Part shown: piece by piece, positions 1 through 12,741 of the stretch
How the letters are laid out: each line of letters begins with the position of its first letter
How positions within the stretch are numbered: the first letter of the stretch is position 1
Assembly (NCBI GenBank): GCA_039707655.1
Contig: CM077671.1
Coordinates: 367,004,720 to 367,068,719 of the forward strand
Source of the DNA: Elymus sibiricus
Taxonomy: Eukaryota; Streptophyta; Magnoliopsida; Poales; Poaceae
Length of the DNA stretch: 64,000 nucleotides
Direction of reading: 5' to 3'
Made by a program: the position numbers and the translations under genes
The notes under the pieces: generated by a model
The model's database searches: none
Told to the model about the DNA's origin: nothing
The model's input: the letters and a program-made list of their open reading frames with translations, nothing else

Positions 1-81
1 GGTATCTTCACCTCGACCGGAACCACAATTAGTTACCCCACAACCTACAGCACCTACTGAAAATGTTACTTATGAAATTCC

Positions 82-1053
82 TTGCTAGAACAACTGCTTG
101 CTAAACCTTATGCAGGAGATGGAACTGAACATCCTGATATGCACCTTTTATATGTGAACGAGATTTGTGGATTATTTAAGCTTGCAGGTTTACCCGGAGA
201 TGAAGTTAAGAAGAAGATTTTCCCTTTATCTTTTGAGGGAAAAGCATTGGCATGGTATAGGCTATGTGATGATCTTGGATCGTGGAACTGGAACCGTTTG
301 CAATTGGAATTTCGTCAAAAGTTTTATCCTATGCATCTAGTTCATCGTGATCGGAATTATATATATAATTTTTGGCCTCGTGAAGGAGAAAGTATCGCTC
401 TAGATTGGGGGAGGCTTAAGTCAATGTTATATTCATGCCCCAATCATGACATTCCAAGGGAAGTTATCATTCAGAATTTTTATGCTCGGCTTTCTCATAA
501 TAATCAATCCATGCTCGATACTTCTTGTGATGGTTCTTATATGAAGAAGACTATTGAATTCAAGTGGGATCTCTTAGAAAGAATTAAACGCAACTCTAAA
601 GATTGGGAACTCGACGAAGGTAATGAGTTAGGTATAAAGCTTGAATTTGATTGTGTTAAATCTTTTATGAATACCGATACTTTTCACAAGTTTAGCACTA
701 AATATGGACTTGACTCTGAGATAGTAGCCTCTTTCTGTGAAGCATTTGCTACTCACGTTGATCTCCCTAAGGAGAAGTGGTTTAAATATCATCCCCCTAT
801 TAAAGAAGAAATTAAAGAATCGGTCATAGCTAAAGAAGAAACCATCTTTTACAATGTTGATCCAGTTGTGCCTACCGCTTATATTGAAAAACCACCTTTC
901 CCTGTTAGGATAAAGTAACATGCTAAGGTATCAACTGTGGTTCGTAAAAGTAATATTAGAGCACCTATATCCCCTGAGAAAATTAAAGTAGAACCTAGTG
1001 TTGCTATGGTTAAAGATCTCTTGGTAGAAAATATTGATGGGCATGTTATCTAG
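82..1053 (+). pseudogene. gag region of the Athila-type element
   Basis: The frame encodes a retrotransposon Gag core rich in W, L and F followed by an acidic/basic tail. The LTR-element gag signature (small hydrophobic helices, AWYRL and EFRQKFYP motifs) is visible in the first 100 codons. Reading is blocked upstream by TGA at 73-75, by TAA at 916-918 and by TAG at 1051-1053. The same frame runs on directly into the protease, so gag and pol were probably one reading frame. The true N terminus is outside the window or out of frame. Confidence 0.8.
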
Positions 1054-2337
1054 TTTAGTGATCAAGCTACTAGAATTGCTCGACCTCATGAAAAGGATAA
1101 ACATAGACCCATAGAAGGCTTGCCTGCCGTCTCAGTCAAAATAGGACATCATTGCTATCATGGTTTATGTGATTTAGGTGCTAGTGTGAGTGCTATCCCT
1201 TTTACCTTATACCAAGAAATTATGGATGAAATAGCACCTGCTGAAATGGAAGATATTGATGTTACTATTAAACTTGCTAATAGAGACACTATCACACCAC
1301 TTGGGATTGTTAGAGATGTTGAAGTCTTGTGTGGGACAGTAAAATACCCTACTGATTTTCTAGTCCTTGGTTCCCCACAAGATGACTTTTGTCCCATTAT
1401 CTTTGGTAGACCTTTCTTGAGCACCGTCAATGCTAAGATAGATTGTGAAAAACAAACTGTCGGTGTCAGTTTCAGTAATGTGTCTCATGAGTTTAATTTT
1501 TCCAAGTTTAGTAGACAACCTCGTGATAAAGCGTTACCTAATGAGGATGAAATAATTGGTCTTGCTTCTATTGCCGTGCCTCCTACTGATCCATTATTAC
1601 AGTATTTGCTCGACCATGAAAATGATATGCATTTGCGTGAAAGAAATGAAATAGATCAAATCTTTTTCGAACAACAACCTCTCTTGAAACACAATTTGCC
1701 TATTGAAACTCTTGGAGGTCCTCCTCCACCTAAAGGTGATCCTGTGTTTGAATTGAAACAATTGCCTGACACTTTGAAGTATGCTTATCTTGATGAGAAA
1801 AAGATATATCCTGTTATTATTAGTGCTAATCTTTCAGAACATGAAGAAGAAAGATTATTGAAAGTTCTGAGGAAGCACCGGGCTGCTATTGGATATACTC
1901 TTGATGATCTTAAGGGCATTAGTCCCACTCTATGTCAGCACAAGATCAATATGGAACCTGATGCTAAACCCGTTGTTGATCACCAACGGCGATTGAATCC
2001 TAAGATGAAGGAAGTGGTAAGAACTGAAATATTAAAACTTCTAGAAGCAGGTATAATCTATCCTATTGCTGATAGTAGATGGGTAAGTCCCGTTCATTGT
2101 GTCCCTAAGAAAGGAGGTATTACCGTTGTTCCTAATGATAAGAATGAACTCATTCCACAAAGAATTGTTACTGGCTATAGAATGGTAATTGATTTTAGAA
2201 AATTAAATAAAGCTACTAGAAAAGATCATTACCCTCTACCGTTCATTGATCAAATGTTAGAGAGACTATCTAAGCACACACTTTTGCTTCTTAGATGGAT
2301 ATTCTGGTTTCTCTCAAATACCTATGTCACAATCTGA
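1054..2337 (+). pseudogene. pol part 1: aspartic protease and N-terminal reverse transcriptase
   Basis: The retropepsin active-site motif D-L-G-A-S is encoded at about 1171-1185, followed by the flap region and the conserved I-I-F-G-R-P-F at about 1399. The reverse transcriptase fingers begin near 1900, with the P-x-x-x-H-R/Q-R-R-L-N-P motif and the V-P-K-K-G-G block. A frameshift near 2283 moves the reading out of frame at the start of the RT palm; the correct continuation lies in the +1 frame. It is a broken copy, not a functional gene. Confidence 0.85.
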
Positions 2338-4018
2338 TCAAGAGAAAACTACTTTTACTTGCCCTTTTGGAACCTATGCTTATAGACGTATGCCTTTTGG
2401 TTTATGCAATGCACCTGCTACCTTTCAAAGATGTATGACTGCTATATTATCTGATTTTTGTGAAAAGATTGTGGAGGTTTTCATGGATGATTTTTCCGTT
2501 TACGGAACTTCTTTTGATGATTGCTTAAGCAACCTTGATCGAGTTTTGCAGAGATGTGAACAAGCTAATCTTGTCTTGAATTGGGAGAAGTGCCACTTTA
2601 TGGTTAATGAAGGCATTGTCTTGGGGCATAAAATATCTAAACGGGGTATTGAGGTGGATAAAGCTAAAGTTGATGCAATTGAGAAAATGCCATGTCCTAA
2701 AGATATTAAAGGTATTCGAAGTTTCCTTGGTCATGTTGGTTTTTATAGGAGATTCATTAAAGACTTCTCTCAAATTTCTAGGCCTCTTACTAATCTTTTG
2801 CAAAAGGATATTCCTTTTGTTTTTGATGATGATTGTGTGGAGGCCTTTGAAACACTCAAGAAAGCCTTAACCTCTGCACCTATCGTTCAACCACCTGATT
2901 GGAACTTGCCTTTTGAAATTATGTGTGATGCTAGTGACTATGCTGTTGGTGTTGTCCTAGGACAAAGAGTTGATAAAAAATTGAATGTTATCCATTATGC
3001 TAGTAAAACTATAGACAGTGCCCAACGAAACTATGCTACTACTGAAAAAGAATTTTTAGAAGTTGTGTTTGCTTGTGATAAATTTAGATCCTATATTGTT
3101 GATTCCAAAGTCATTGTTCACTCCGATCATGGTGCTATAAAATACCTTATGGAAAAGAAAGATGCTAAACCTAGACTCATTAGGTGGGTACTTTTGCTCC
3201 AAGAATTTGAGTTGCACATCGTTGATAGGAAAGGAGCCGAGAACCCCGTAGCTGACAACTTGTCTAGGTTAGAAAATATTCTTGATGACCCACTACCTAT
3301 TGATGATAGTTTCCCTGACGAACAGCTAGCTGCGATAAGTGTATCACAACGCACACCTTGGTATGCTGATTATGCTAACTACATTGTCGCTAAATATATA
3401 CCACCTAGCTTTACTTATCAACAAAAGAGAAAAAAAATCTATGACTTGAGACATTACTTTTGGGATGACCCACATCTTTATAAAGAAGGAGTAGATGGTA
3501 TTATTAGACGTTGTGTACCTGAGCATGAACAGGAACAAATCCTACGGAAATGTCATTCTGAAGCTTATGGAGTACATCATGCGGGAGATAGAACTGCTCA
3601 TAAGGTATTGCAATCTGGTTTTTATTGGCCTACTCTCTTCAAGGATGCCCGTAAGTTTGTCTTGTCTTGTGATGAATGTCAAAGAATTGGTAATATCGGT
3701 AAGAGTCAGGAAATGCCTATGAATTATTCACTTGTTGTTGAACCATTTGACGTTTGGGGTTTTCATTATATGGGGCCTTTTCCTTCCTCCAATGGGTACA
3801 CTCATATTTTGGTTAAGGTTGATTATGTCACTAAGTGGGTAGAAGCTATTCCAACTAGTAGTGCTGATCACCACACCTCCATTAAAATGCTTAAAGAGGT
3901 TATCTTCCCGAGGTTTGGAGTCCCTAGATATTTAATGACCGATGGTGGTTCACATTTTATCCATGGCGCCTTCCGTAAGATGCTTGCTAAATATGATGCT
4001 AACCATAGAAGTGCATAA
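2288..4018 (+). pseudogene. pol part 2: reverse transcriptase palm, RNase H, integrase zinc finger and core
   Basis: This is open from about 2288 to the TAA at 4016-4018. The RT catalytic F-M-D-D-F motif is at about 2480-2494. The RNase H domain follows (M-C-D-A-S-D-Y near 2920 and H-S-D-H near 3119). The integrase HHCC zinc finger is at about 3568-3680 ([10 protein letters not shown] and C-D-E-C-Q), then the catalytic core with its first Asp near 3815 and second near 3940. RT before RNase H before integrase is the gypsy order. The frame is interrupted within the integrase core. Confidence 0.9.
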
Positions 4019-4704
4019 CCCTATCATCCTCAATCTAGTGGTCGAGTTGAACTTAGCAATAGAGAAATGAAATTAATATTACAAAAAACTGTCAATAGGT
4101 CCCGTAAGATTTGGTCTAAGAAATAGATGATGCACTATGGGCCTATAGAACAGCTTATAAAAATTCTATGGGTATGTCTCCATACAAAATGGTATATGGG
4201 AAAGCTTCTCATTTGCCTCTAGAACTAGAACACAATGCATTTTGGGAAATTACAGAACTCAACTATGATTTCAAACTTGCCGGTGAAAAAAGGTTATTTG
4301 ATATTAGCTCACTAGATGAATGGAGAACCCAAGCCTATGAAAATGCCAAGCTATTCAAAGAAAAAGTAAAAAGATGGCATGACAAAAGAATCCAAAAGCG
4401 GGAATTCCAAATAGAAGATTATGTTCTTTTGTTCAACTCTCGTTTAAGATTTTTTGCAGGAAAGCTTCTCTCAAAATGGGAAGGACCATATATTATCGAA
4501 GAGGTTTATCGTTCTGGAGCTATCAAGATTAATAACGCCGAAGGTACTAACCCGAAGGTGGTCAATGGACAAAGAATTAAGCATTATATCTCAGGTACGC
4601 CTATTAACGTTGAAAGCAATGTTATTCAAACCATGACACCGGAGGAACACATAAAGGAAACCTTCCGGAACACTCCAGAATACTTAAAAATAGGAGGTAT
4701 GTGA
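4019..4704 (+). pseudogene. pol part 3: integrase core end and C-terminal domain
   Basis: After the stop at 4016-4018 the homology continues (Y-H-P-Q-S-S-G motif just after it), is broken again near 4120, and is open from 4168 to 4704. The C-terminal part has the F-x-x-x-L-x-S-K-W-x-G-P-Y block typical of the gypsy integrase C-terminal domain (about 4450-4490). It ends in TGA at 4702-4704. It is the last pol segment before the accessory ORF. Confidence 0.85.
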
Positions 4705-4785
4705 TACGGTAAGTAAACGGACTCCGAAAATTCCGCAAAAATATTTTTTGTCAGTTTTGGAATATTTTAGAATTTTGGAAATAAA

Positions 4786-4925
4786 AAAAATAAACCGGAA
4801 GGTGATCGAGGTAAGCCAGGCACCCCTGGGCGCGCCCTGGTGGGTTGTGCCCACATCGGATGCCTTCCCGACTCCGTTTTCCTTCCAAATACTTGTTTCC
4901 CAAGAATAAAAATTCTCTATATATA
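4786..4925 (+). promoter_or_regulatory. LTR-like internal promoter region before the third ORF
   Basis: 4816-4854 closely resembles the GC-rich arm of the promoter hairpin in this element's own 3' LTR (15854-15886): CACCCCTGGGCGCGCCCTG is shared, followed by a tGGGTTGTGC block. A-rich sequence with CCGGA precedes it in both places. TATATATA follows at 4918-4925, 82 bp before the ATG of the third ORF at 5007. I read this as a separate promoter for the accessory ORF, built from or homologous to U3 sequence. Only one hairpin arm is present here. Transcription is inferred. Confidence 0.5.
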
Positions 4926-5006
4926 CCCCCCGACTGTTTTGACGATCGCATCGCAGAAAAATCCTCTGTTCTTGTTTCGTGTTGTTTCCCTAGCAGATCT
5001 ATAAAT

Positions 5007-5420
5007 ATGTCGTCTCAGGATTCGGAGGAAGAGAGCCATGTTGATCCCTATGTTCCAGACCCAAAGATCTTTAGGGAAATTTACCCCTGTCTATGGACCT
5101 CGGAGGAGGAAGAAGATGCTACCATGCAGGAAACAAAAGATGACAACTCCGAGGAAGAGGATGATCCATTGCCTCAACCTGGAGATATGCATGTGGAATT
5201 CAAGAAATCAAGCCTCCCTAGAATATACAAACCTAAGGTCCAATTTATCACGTCTCGTTTTCTGCAGGAGAGCAAGAATGCCCTATGCTAAAGGATATTA
5301 AAGCTTGAGTTGGAGAATGTACCCTAAGGGAGGAAAACTTTATGCTTAAATATAAGTTGAAGAAGAAGGCTTCATCAACACCTCCACCTTCTTCATCACC
5401 ACCACCAAAGGAGACTTGAG
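5007..5420 (+). pseudogene. third (accessory, post-pol) ORF of the Athila-type element
   Basis: ATG at 5007 opens a frame for an acidic protein rich in E, D and S that ends at 5289-5291. Homology of character continues in another frame to about 5420, with a leucine/lysine heptad-like stretch followed by a serine/proline-rich tail, so a frameshift near 5278 has split the ORF. Athila-lineage elements often carry an extra ORF here, sometimes called env-like. I see no signal peptide or membrane segment, so I do not call it an envelope protein. Its function is unknown. Confidence 0.55.
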
Positions 5421-5962
5421 CACACGGGTATGGGCACTCCCCTTGGCTTAATCCAAGCTTGGGGGAGTTGCCCCGGTATCGTAGCACCACCACTTTTATT
5501 CACCTTTACCTATTTTAGTTCGATCTTTAGTTTCCCTTTTGCTTTAGTTGAATAAAAGTTTTAGTATGATCTATTTTCATGTGTTAGTTCCGTGGCCTAT
5601 CTATCTATGTAATCGAGTGAAAGTTATATAATAAAGTTTAGTTTGAGTTTTTGCCTCTCTACCTTCTGGTTGCAATCAAATAAAGGAAAAGAAACAAATG
5701 AAAAGAATCATATGCTAATCTTATGGTGAGTAATGACATCACATAAGGATAAGTATAAGTAGTAAAATTTGTTGGAGATTGACAAACATAGCATTAGTCA
5801 ATGATGAAATTCATGAAAGAATTAATAAAGGAAGAGAAGATTCACATGCAAATACACTATCTTGGACATCTTTTATGATTGTGAGCCCCCATCAAATATT
5901 ATGTGTCAAAATTGTTGACGTTGGACGAGGAAGACAACGTAATGATTTATGCTTTTTCGTAT
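5421..5962 (+). other. 3' untranslated region of the Athila-type element, first half
   Basis: This is non-coding sequence between the third ORF and the copia insertion point. It contains a polypurine-like CTTGGGGGAG at about 5458-5467, the same decamer as the true polypurine tract at 15541-15550. No gene is seen. Confidence 0.6.
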
Positions 5963-7721
5963 TGTTGGAAATATGCCCTAGAGGCAATAATAAAATGGTT
6001 ATTATTATATTTCCTAGTTCATGATAATCTTTTATTATCCATGCTATAATTGTATTGATTGGAAACTCAAATACATGTGTGGGTACATAGACAACACTGT
6101 GTCCCTAGTATGCCTCTAATAGACTAGCTCGTTGATCAAAGATGGTCAAGGTTTTCTAGCCATAGACATGAGATGTCATTTGATAAACGGGATCACATCA
6201 TTAGGAGAATGATGTGATGGACAAGACCCAAACTATGAACGTAGCATATGATCGTGTCAGTTTATTGCTATTGCTTCTGCATGTCAAAGTATCTGTTCCT
6301 ATGACCATGAGATCATGCAAATCACTGACACCGGAGGAATATCTTGTGTGTACAAACGTCGCAACGTAACTGGGTGACTATAAAGATGCTCTACAGGTAT
6401 CTCCGAGGGTGTCTGTTGAGTGGGCATGGATCAAGACTGGGATTTGTTACTCCGTGTGACGGAGAGGTATCTCAGGGCCCACTCGGTAATACAACATCAC
6501 AATAAGCCTTGCAAGCAAAGTGACTAAAGAGATTAGCCACGGGATCTTGTATTACGGAACGAGTAAAGAGACTTGCCGGTAACGAGATTGAACTAGGTAT
6601 AGAGATACCGACGATCAAATCTCGGGCAAGTAACATAGCGATAAACAAAGGGAACATCATACGGGATTAACTGAATCCTTGACATAGACGTTCAACCGAT
6701 AAAGATCTTCGTAGAATATGTAGGAACCAATATGGGCATCCAGGTCCCGCTATTGGTTATTGACCGTAGAGGTGTCTCGGTCATGTCTACATAGTTCTCG
6801 AACCCGCAGGGTCTTCACACTTAACGTTCGGTGACGTTTCGGTAGTATTGAGATATATGTGTTGGTGACCGAAGGTTGTTCGGAGTCCCGGATGAGATCC
6901 CGGACGTCACGAGGAGCTCCGGAATGGTTCGGAAGTAAAGATTTATATATAGGAAAGTGGTATTTGGGTTCCGGAAAAGTTTTGGGTATTTCCGGTAGTG
7001 TACCGGGAGTGACGAATGGGTCCCAGGGGTCCACCGGGTGGGGCCCACCCACCCCAGGGGCCACATGGGCCCAAGAGGTGGCGCACCAGCCCCTAATGGG
7101 CTGGAGAACCGACCCCATAAGGGCCCATATGCCCAAGAGGAAAAAAGGTGGAGATAGGAAGGAATAGGACTCCTTCCTAATATGAATCCACTTCCTAGTA
7201 GGAAGTGGATTGGACTCCTCCTTGCCCTAGGGAGGCTTGCTCCTCCCTTTCCCTCCTATATATACTAGAGGAATAGAGCCCAAAAGCACACGGCCACGTG
7301 CTAGTTCTCTATTCTCTAGTTCCTCCACCAAATAGATTCCGGTAGTGCTTAGGCGAATACCTGCCGGGATAACTCCACCACCACCACCACATCGTCGTGC
7401 TGCTGGAGATCTCATCCACCTCTCCACCCCTTCTTGCTGGATCAAGAAGGCGGAGATCGTCATCGAGTTGTACGTGTGCTGAACGCGGAGGTGACGTCCG
7501 TTCGGCGCTAGATCGGGACGGATAGTGATTGGATCGCGGGACGACTTGCGATTTGGATCGCGAAGACGTTCGACAACATCAACCACGTTTCTTAACGCTT
7601 CCCGCTTAGCGATCTACTAGGGTACGTAGATCCACTCTCCCTCTCATAGATGCTCATCACCATGGATAGATCTTGCGTGTGCGTAGGAAATTTTTTGTTT
7701 CCCATGGAACGTTCCCCAACA
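5963..7721 (+). repeat. 5' LTR of the Angela-type element
   Basis: It begins TGTTGG and ends CAACA. A TATA box TATATATA is at 7257-7264, followed by the likely transcription start and a leader rich in CCACCA. It differs from the 3' LTR by scattered substitutions and a few short indels. The short open frames inside it, on either strand, also occur in the other LTR copies and are not genes. Confidence 0.95.
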
Positions 7722-7722
7722 G

Positions 7723-7734
7723 TGGTATCAGAGC
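7723..7734 (+). other. Primer binding site (initiator Met-tRNA)
   Basis: TGGTATCAGAGC lies one base after the 5' LTR. It is complementary to the 3' end of plant initiator methionine tRNA, the usual primer for minus-strand synthesis in these copia elements. Confidence 0.95.
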
Positions 7735-9200
7735 TAGGTCTATGCGTAGATGAGATCACGAGTAGAACACAAAGGAGTTTGTGGGCGTTGATGCTCAGAT
7801 TGCTTCCTCCCTTGGTCTTTTCTTGATTCAGCGGTATTGTGGGATGAAGCGGCCCGGACCAACCTTACTCGTACGCTTACGAGAGACCGGTTCCATCAAC
7901 TGACATGTGACTTTGTTGAATAAAGATGGCTGGCGGGTGTCTGTCTCTCCCACTTTAGTTGGATCGGATTCGACAAAGGCGGTCCTTGAGAAGGTTGAAT
8001 AGCAATTTGTGTATCACCGTTGTGGTTTTGCGTAGGTAAGAATCGTTCTTGCTAGATAGACATAGCAACGACGTAAAACATGCAACAACAATTAGAGAAC
8101 GTCTAACTTGTTTTTGCAGGGTATGTTGTGATGTGATATGGCCAATTACATGATGAGATATATGTGATGTATGAGATGATCATGTTTTGTATAGAATATC
8201 ACGACTTGCATGTCGATGAGTACGGCAACCGGCAGGAGCCATAGGGTTTTCTTTAACTTATTTTCGCCGTTTTTTGCTTTACTTTATCGCTATGATTTAG
8301 CAATAGTCATAGAAGCAATAGTTGGCGCGACAACCTCATGGCGACACGTTGATGGAGATCAAGATGATGGAGATCATGGTGTCATGCCGGTGACGATGGA
8401 GATCATGCCGGTGCTTTGGAGATGGAGATCAAAAGCACAAGTTCATGGCCAAATCATGTCACTTGTGATTTGCATGTGATGTTAATCCTTTTATGCATCT
8501 TATTTTGCTTAGGACGACGGTAGCATTATAAGGTGATCCCTCACTAAAATTTCAAGATAAAATTGTGTTCTCCCCGAGTGTGCACCGTTGCGAAAGTTCG
8601 TCGTTTCGAGACACCACGTGATGATCGGGTGTGATACACTCTACGTTCACATACAACGGGTGCAAGCCAGTGTTGCACGTGCGGAACACTCGGGTTAAAC
8701 TTGACGAGCCTAGCATGTACAGACATGGCCTCAGAACACAAGAGACCGAAAGGTCGAACATGAGTCATATAGTAGATATGATCAACATGGAGATGTTCAC
8801 TATTGAAATCACCTCATCTCACGTGATGATCGGACTTGGGTTGGTGGATTTGGATCATGTCACACTTAGACAACCTAAGGGATGTTGATTTGAGTGGGAG
8901 TTCTTAAGTAATATGATTAATTGAACTCATTATCATGAACATAGTCAAAGTGACTTTGCAAATTATGTTGTAGATCAATAGCTCGCGCTATAGCTCCCCT
9001 GTTTTTATACGTTCCTAGAGAAAATAGAATTGAAAGATGATGGTAGCAATAATGCGGACTGGGTCCGTGATCTGAGGATTGTCCTCATTGCTGCACAGAA
9101 GGCTTATGTACTTAATGCACCGCTCGGTGCGCCACCCCCTCAAGCGTCGTCTGTAGATGTTGTGAACATCTGACAGGCACGTTCTGATGACTACTTGATA
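7735..9200 (+). other. Long untranslated leader of the Angela-type element
   Basis: This is about 1.5 kb between the primer site and the first recognisable gag sequence, as expected for the BARE-1/Angela group, whose leader is long. I see only short out-of-context frames (for example 8210-8479) and no conserved domain. Confidence 0.6.
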
Positions 9201-9766
9201 GTTCAGTGCGTCATGCATTACGGCTTAGAATTGAGGCTCCAAAACGTTTTGAACGTCACGGAACATATGAGATGTTCTAAGAGCTGAAATTGGGATCTCA
9301 CGCTCGTGCCTGTTTTGAGAGGTATGAGACCTCCAACAAGATTCTATGCCTGCAAGAAGGAGAATAGCTCAATCGGTGAGCATGTGCTCAGATTGTCTGG
9401 GTACTACAATCGCTTGAATCGAGTGGGAGTTGATCTTCCAGATAAGATAGTGGTTGATATAGTTCTCGAAGTCACTGCCACAAAGCTACTAGAGCTTCGT
9501 GATGAACTATGAAATGCCAGGGATGGAAATAATGATCCCTGAGCTATTCGCGATGTTTGACACCGCGAAGGTAGAAATCAAGAAGGAGAATCAAATGTTG
9601 ATGGTTAGTAAAACCACTAGTTTTGAGAAGGGCAAGGGTAAGAAGGGAAACTTCATGAATGGCAAGCCAGTTGCTGCTCTAGTGAAGAACCCAAGGATGA
9701 ACCCAAACCCGAGACTAAGTGCTTCTATTATGAGGAGAATGGTCACTGAAGTGGAACAACCCTAGA
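9200..9766 (+). pseudogene. Degenerate copia gag
   Basis: The segments at 9306-9512 and 9499-9765 are in different frames. Together they resemble the copia Gag core (UBN2-type: E-x-S-S-I-x-E-H-V-L-R-L-S-G followed by N-R-L) and its lysine-rich tail. At least one frameshift near 9500 and upstream stops separate them. The CCHC zinc knuckle expected near 9715-9760 is not intact. Confidence 0.75.
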
Positions 9767-9829
9767 TACTTGGTAGATAAGAAGGCTGACAACGTCAACG
9801 GAAGTATCTTTGATATACGTATTATTGAT

Positions 9830-12715
9830 GTGTACCTTACTAGTACTCCTAGTAGCACCTGGGTATTAGATACCGGTTCAGTTGCTAAATGTTGGTAACT
9901 CGAAATAAAAGCTATGGAATAAACGGAGACTAGCTAAGGGCGAGGTGACGATGTGTGTTGGAAGTTTTTCCAAGGTTGATGTGATCACCATCGCACGCTC
10001 TCTCTACCTTTGGGATTAGTGATGAACCTAAATAAATGTTATTTGGTGTTTGCGTTGAGCATGAACGTGATTAGATCGTGTTTATTGCAATACGGTTATT
10101 CATTTAAGTTAGAGAATAATGGTTATTCTGTTTACATGAATAATACCTTCAATGGTCATGCACCAAATGTGAATGGTTTATTGAATCTCGATCGTAGTAA
10201 TACACAGGTTCATGATATTGATGCCAAAAGATGCAAAGTTAATAATGATAGTACCACATACTTGTGGCACTACCGCCAAGGTCATATTGGTGTAAAGCGC
10301 ATGAAGAAACTCCATGCTGATGGATCTTTTGACTCACTCGATTTCGAATCGGTTGAGACATGCAGACCATGCCTCTTGGGAAAGATGACTAAGACCCCGT
10401 TTTCCGATATGATGGAGCGGACAAGTGACTTATTGGAAATGATACATGTTGATGTAGCGGTCCAATGAGTGTTGAAGCGTGCGGTGGATATCGCTATTTT
10501 CTTACCTTCACTGATGATTTGAGTAGATATGGGGATATTTACTTAATGAAACACAAGTCTGAAACGTTTGAAAAGTTCAAACAAATTCGGAGTGAAGTTT
10601 GAGATCATCGTGACAAGAAGATAAAATGTCTACGATATGATCGTGGAGGTAAATATCTGAGTTACGAGTTTGGTATGCAACTTAAGACAATGTGGAAATT
10701 CTTTCACAACTCACGCCACCTGGAATACCATAGTGTGATGGTGTGTCCGAACGTCGTAGTCGTGCTCTATTGGATATGGTGCGTACTATGATGTCTCTTA
10801 TCGTTTTGCCACTATCGTTTTTGGGGTTATGCATTAGAGACAAATACATTCACTTTAGAATAAGGGCACCATCTAAGTCCGTTGACATGACACCGTATGA
10901 AATTTGGTTTGGCAGAAACCTAAGCTGTCATTTCTCACAGTTTGGGAATGCGACGCTTATGACTGATAAACTCGAACCCAAAGCGGAAAAATGCATTTTC
11001 ATAAGACACCCTAAGGAAACAGTTGGGTATACCTTCTATCTCAGATCCAAGGGCAAAGTGTTTGTTGCTTAAAACGGGTCCTTTCTCGAGAAAAATTTTC
11101 TCTCGAAAGAATTGATTGGGAGGAAAGTAGAACTTGATGAGGTTGTTGAATCGTCACTTCAGTTGGATAGTAACACGACGCAGAAAGATGTTTCTGCGAC
11201 GCCTACACCAAGTGAAGAGAAAGCAAATGATGATGATCATAAAGCTTCGGATCAAGTTACTACCGAACCTCGTAGGTTGACAAGAACTCATACCGCCCCT
11301 GAGTGGTACGTCAATCCTGTCTTGGAGGTCATGTTGTTAGACAACAGTGAACCTACGAGCTATGAAGAAGCGATGGTGGGCCCGGATTCCAATAAATGGC
11401 TAGGAGCCATGAAATCCGAGAAAGGATCCATGTATGAAAACCAAGTATGGACTTTGGTAGACTTGCCCATTAAACGGCAGGCCGTTGAGTAGAAATGGAC
11501 CTTTAAGAAGAAGACGAACGCTGATGGTAAATTTCACCATTTATAAAGCTCGACTTGTCGCAAAGAAGTTTCAAACAAGTTCAAGGAGTTGACTACGATG
11601 AGACTTTCTCACCCGTAGCGATACTAAAAGTCTGTTGGAATTATGTTAGCAGTTGCTGCATTTTTTGATTATGAAATCTGGCAGATGGATGTCAAAACAT
11701 CGTTTCCTTAACGGTTTCCTTGAGGAAAGATTGTATGTGATACAACCGGAAGGTTTTGTCAGTCCTAAGGATGCTAAAATGTATGCAAGATCCAGCGATC
11801 CTTCTATGGACTAGAGCAAGCATCTCGGAGTTGGAATATACGCTTTGATGAGGTGATCAATGTTTTTGGGTCTATACAAAGTTTATGAGAAACTTGTATT
11901 TACAATAAAGTGAGTGGGAGCACTATAGAATTTCTGATAAGTATATGTGGATGACATATTGTTGATCGGAAATTATGTAGAATTTCTGGAAAGCATAAAG
12001 GGTTGTTTGAAAGGAGTTTTTCAAAGGAAAACCTGGAATGAAGCTACTTAAATATTGGGCATCAGGATCTATAGAGATAGATCAAGACTCTGATAAGACT
12101 TTCAATGAGTACATACCTTGACAAGATTTTGAAAGAGTTCAAAATGGATCAGTCAAAGAAAGAGTTCTTACCAGATTTGTAAGGTGTGGAGTTGAGTGAG
12201 ACTCAAAGCTCGACCATGGCAGAAGAAAGAGAAAGGACGAAGGTCGTCCCCTATGCCTTATTCATAGGCTCTGTATAGTATGACATGCTGTGTACCGCAC
12301 ATGGTGTGTGCCTTGCCATGAGTCTGTCAAAGGGTACAAGAGTGGTCCAGGAGTGGATCACTGGACAACGGTCAAAATTATTCTTAGTAACTAGAGGACT
12401 AAGGAAATGTTTCTCGATTATGGAGGTGATAAAGAGTTCGTCGTAAAGGGTTACGTTGATGCAAGCTTTGACACCAATCCGGATGACTCTGAGTAGCAAT
12501 CCAGATACGTATAAGGGAGCAGCCATTTGGAATAGCTCCAAGTGGAGCGTGGTAGCATCTGCAGTATAACATATAGATTTGCAAAGAACACACGGATCTA
12601 AATGTTGCAGACCGTTGACTAAAACCTCTCTCACATGCAAAACATGATCGAACCCCAGAACTCATTGGGTGTTAGATTCATAACAATGTAAATCACATAG
12701 CGATGTGAGCTAGAT
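9830..12715 (+). pseudogene. Degenerate copia pol: protease, integrase, RT and RNase H remnants
   Basis: The protease W-V-L-D-T-G-S motif is at about 9857-9880. The GAG-pre-integrase segment is at 10010-10468 with the L-W-H-x-R-x-G-H and C-x-x-C-L-L-G-K blocks. Integrase core remnants run from 10470 to 11072, the integrase C terminus and linker cover 11112-11492, and the RT runs from 11500 to 12250 with the Y-V-D-D box at about 11943-11954. RNase H traces run to about 12710. Stops and frameshifts fall between and within every block. Confidence 0.85.
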
Positions 12716-12726
12716 TATTGACTCTA

Positions 12727-12741
12727 GTGCAAGTGGGAGAC
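12727..12741 (+). other. Polypurine tract of the Angela-type element
   Basis: GTGCAAGTGGGAGAC abuts the 3' LTR start. It is the plus-strand primer site. The same sequence in reverse complement abuts the second Angela-type LTR at 59138-59152. Confidence 0.9.

Noticed and set aside
5007..5420. The Athila-type third ORF considered as an envelope gene
   Set aside because: No signal peptide, membrane anchor or cysteine pattern is visible; it is acidic and coiled-coil-like.
6859..7167. Open frames in the Angela-type LTRs (also 13639-13947 and 57950-58351)
   Set aside because: They recur in every LTR copy with changes that do not preserve the protein; they are LTR sequence, not genes.
7723..7734. 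TGGTATCAGAGC sites considered as parts of tRNA genes
   Set aside because: They are primer binding sites next to LTRs; no cloverleaf can be built around them.
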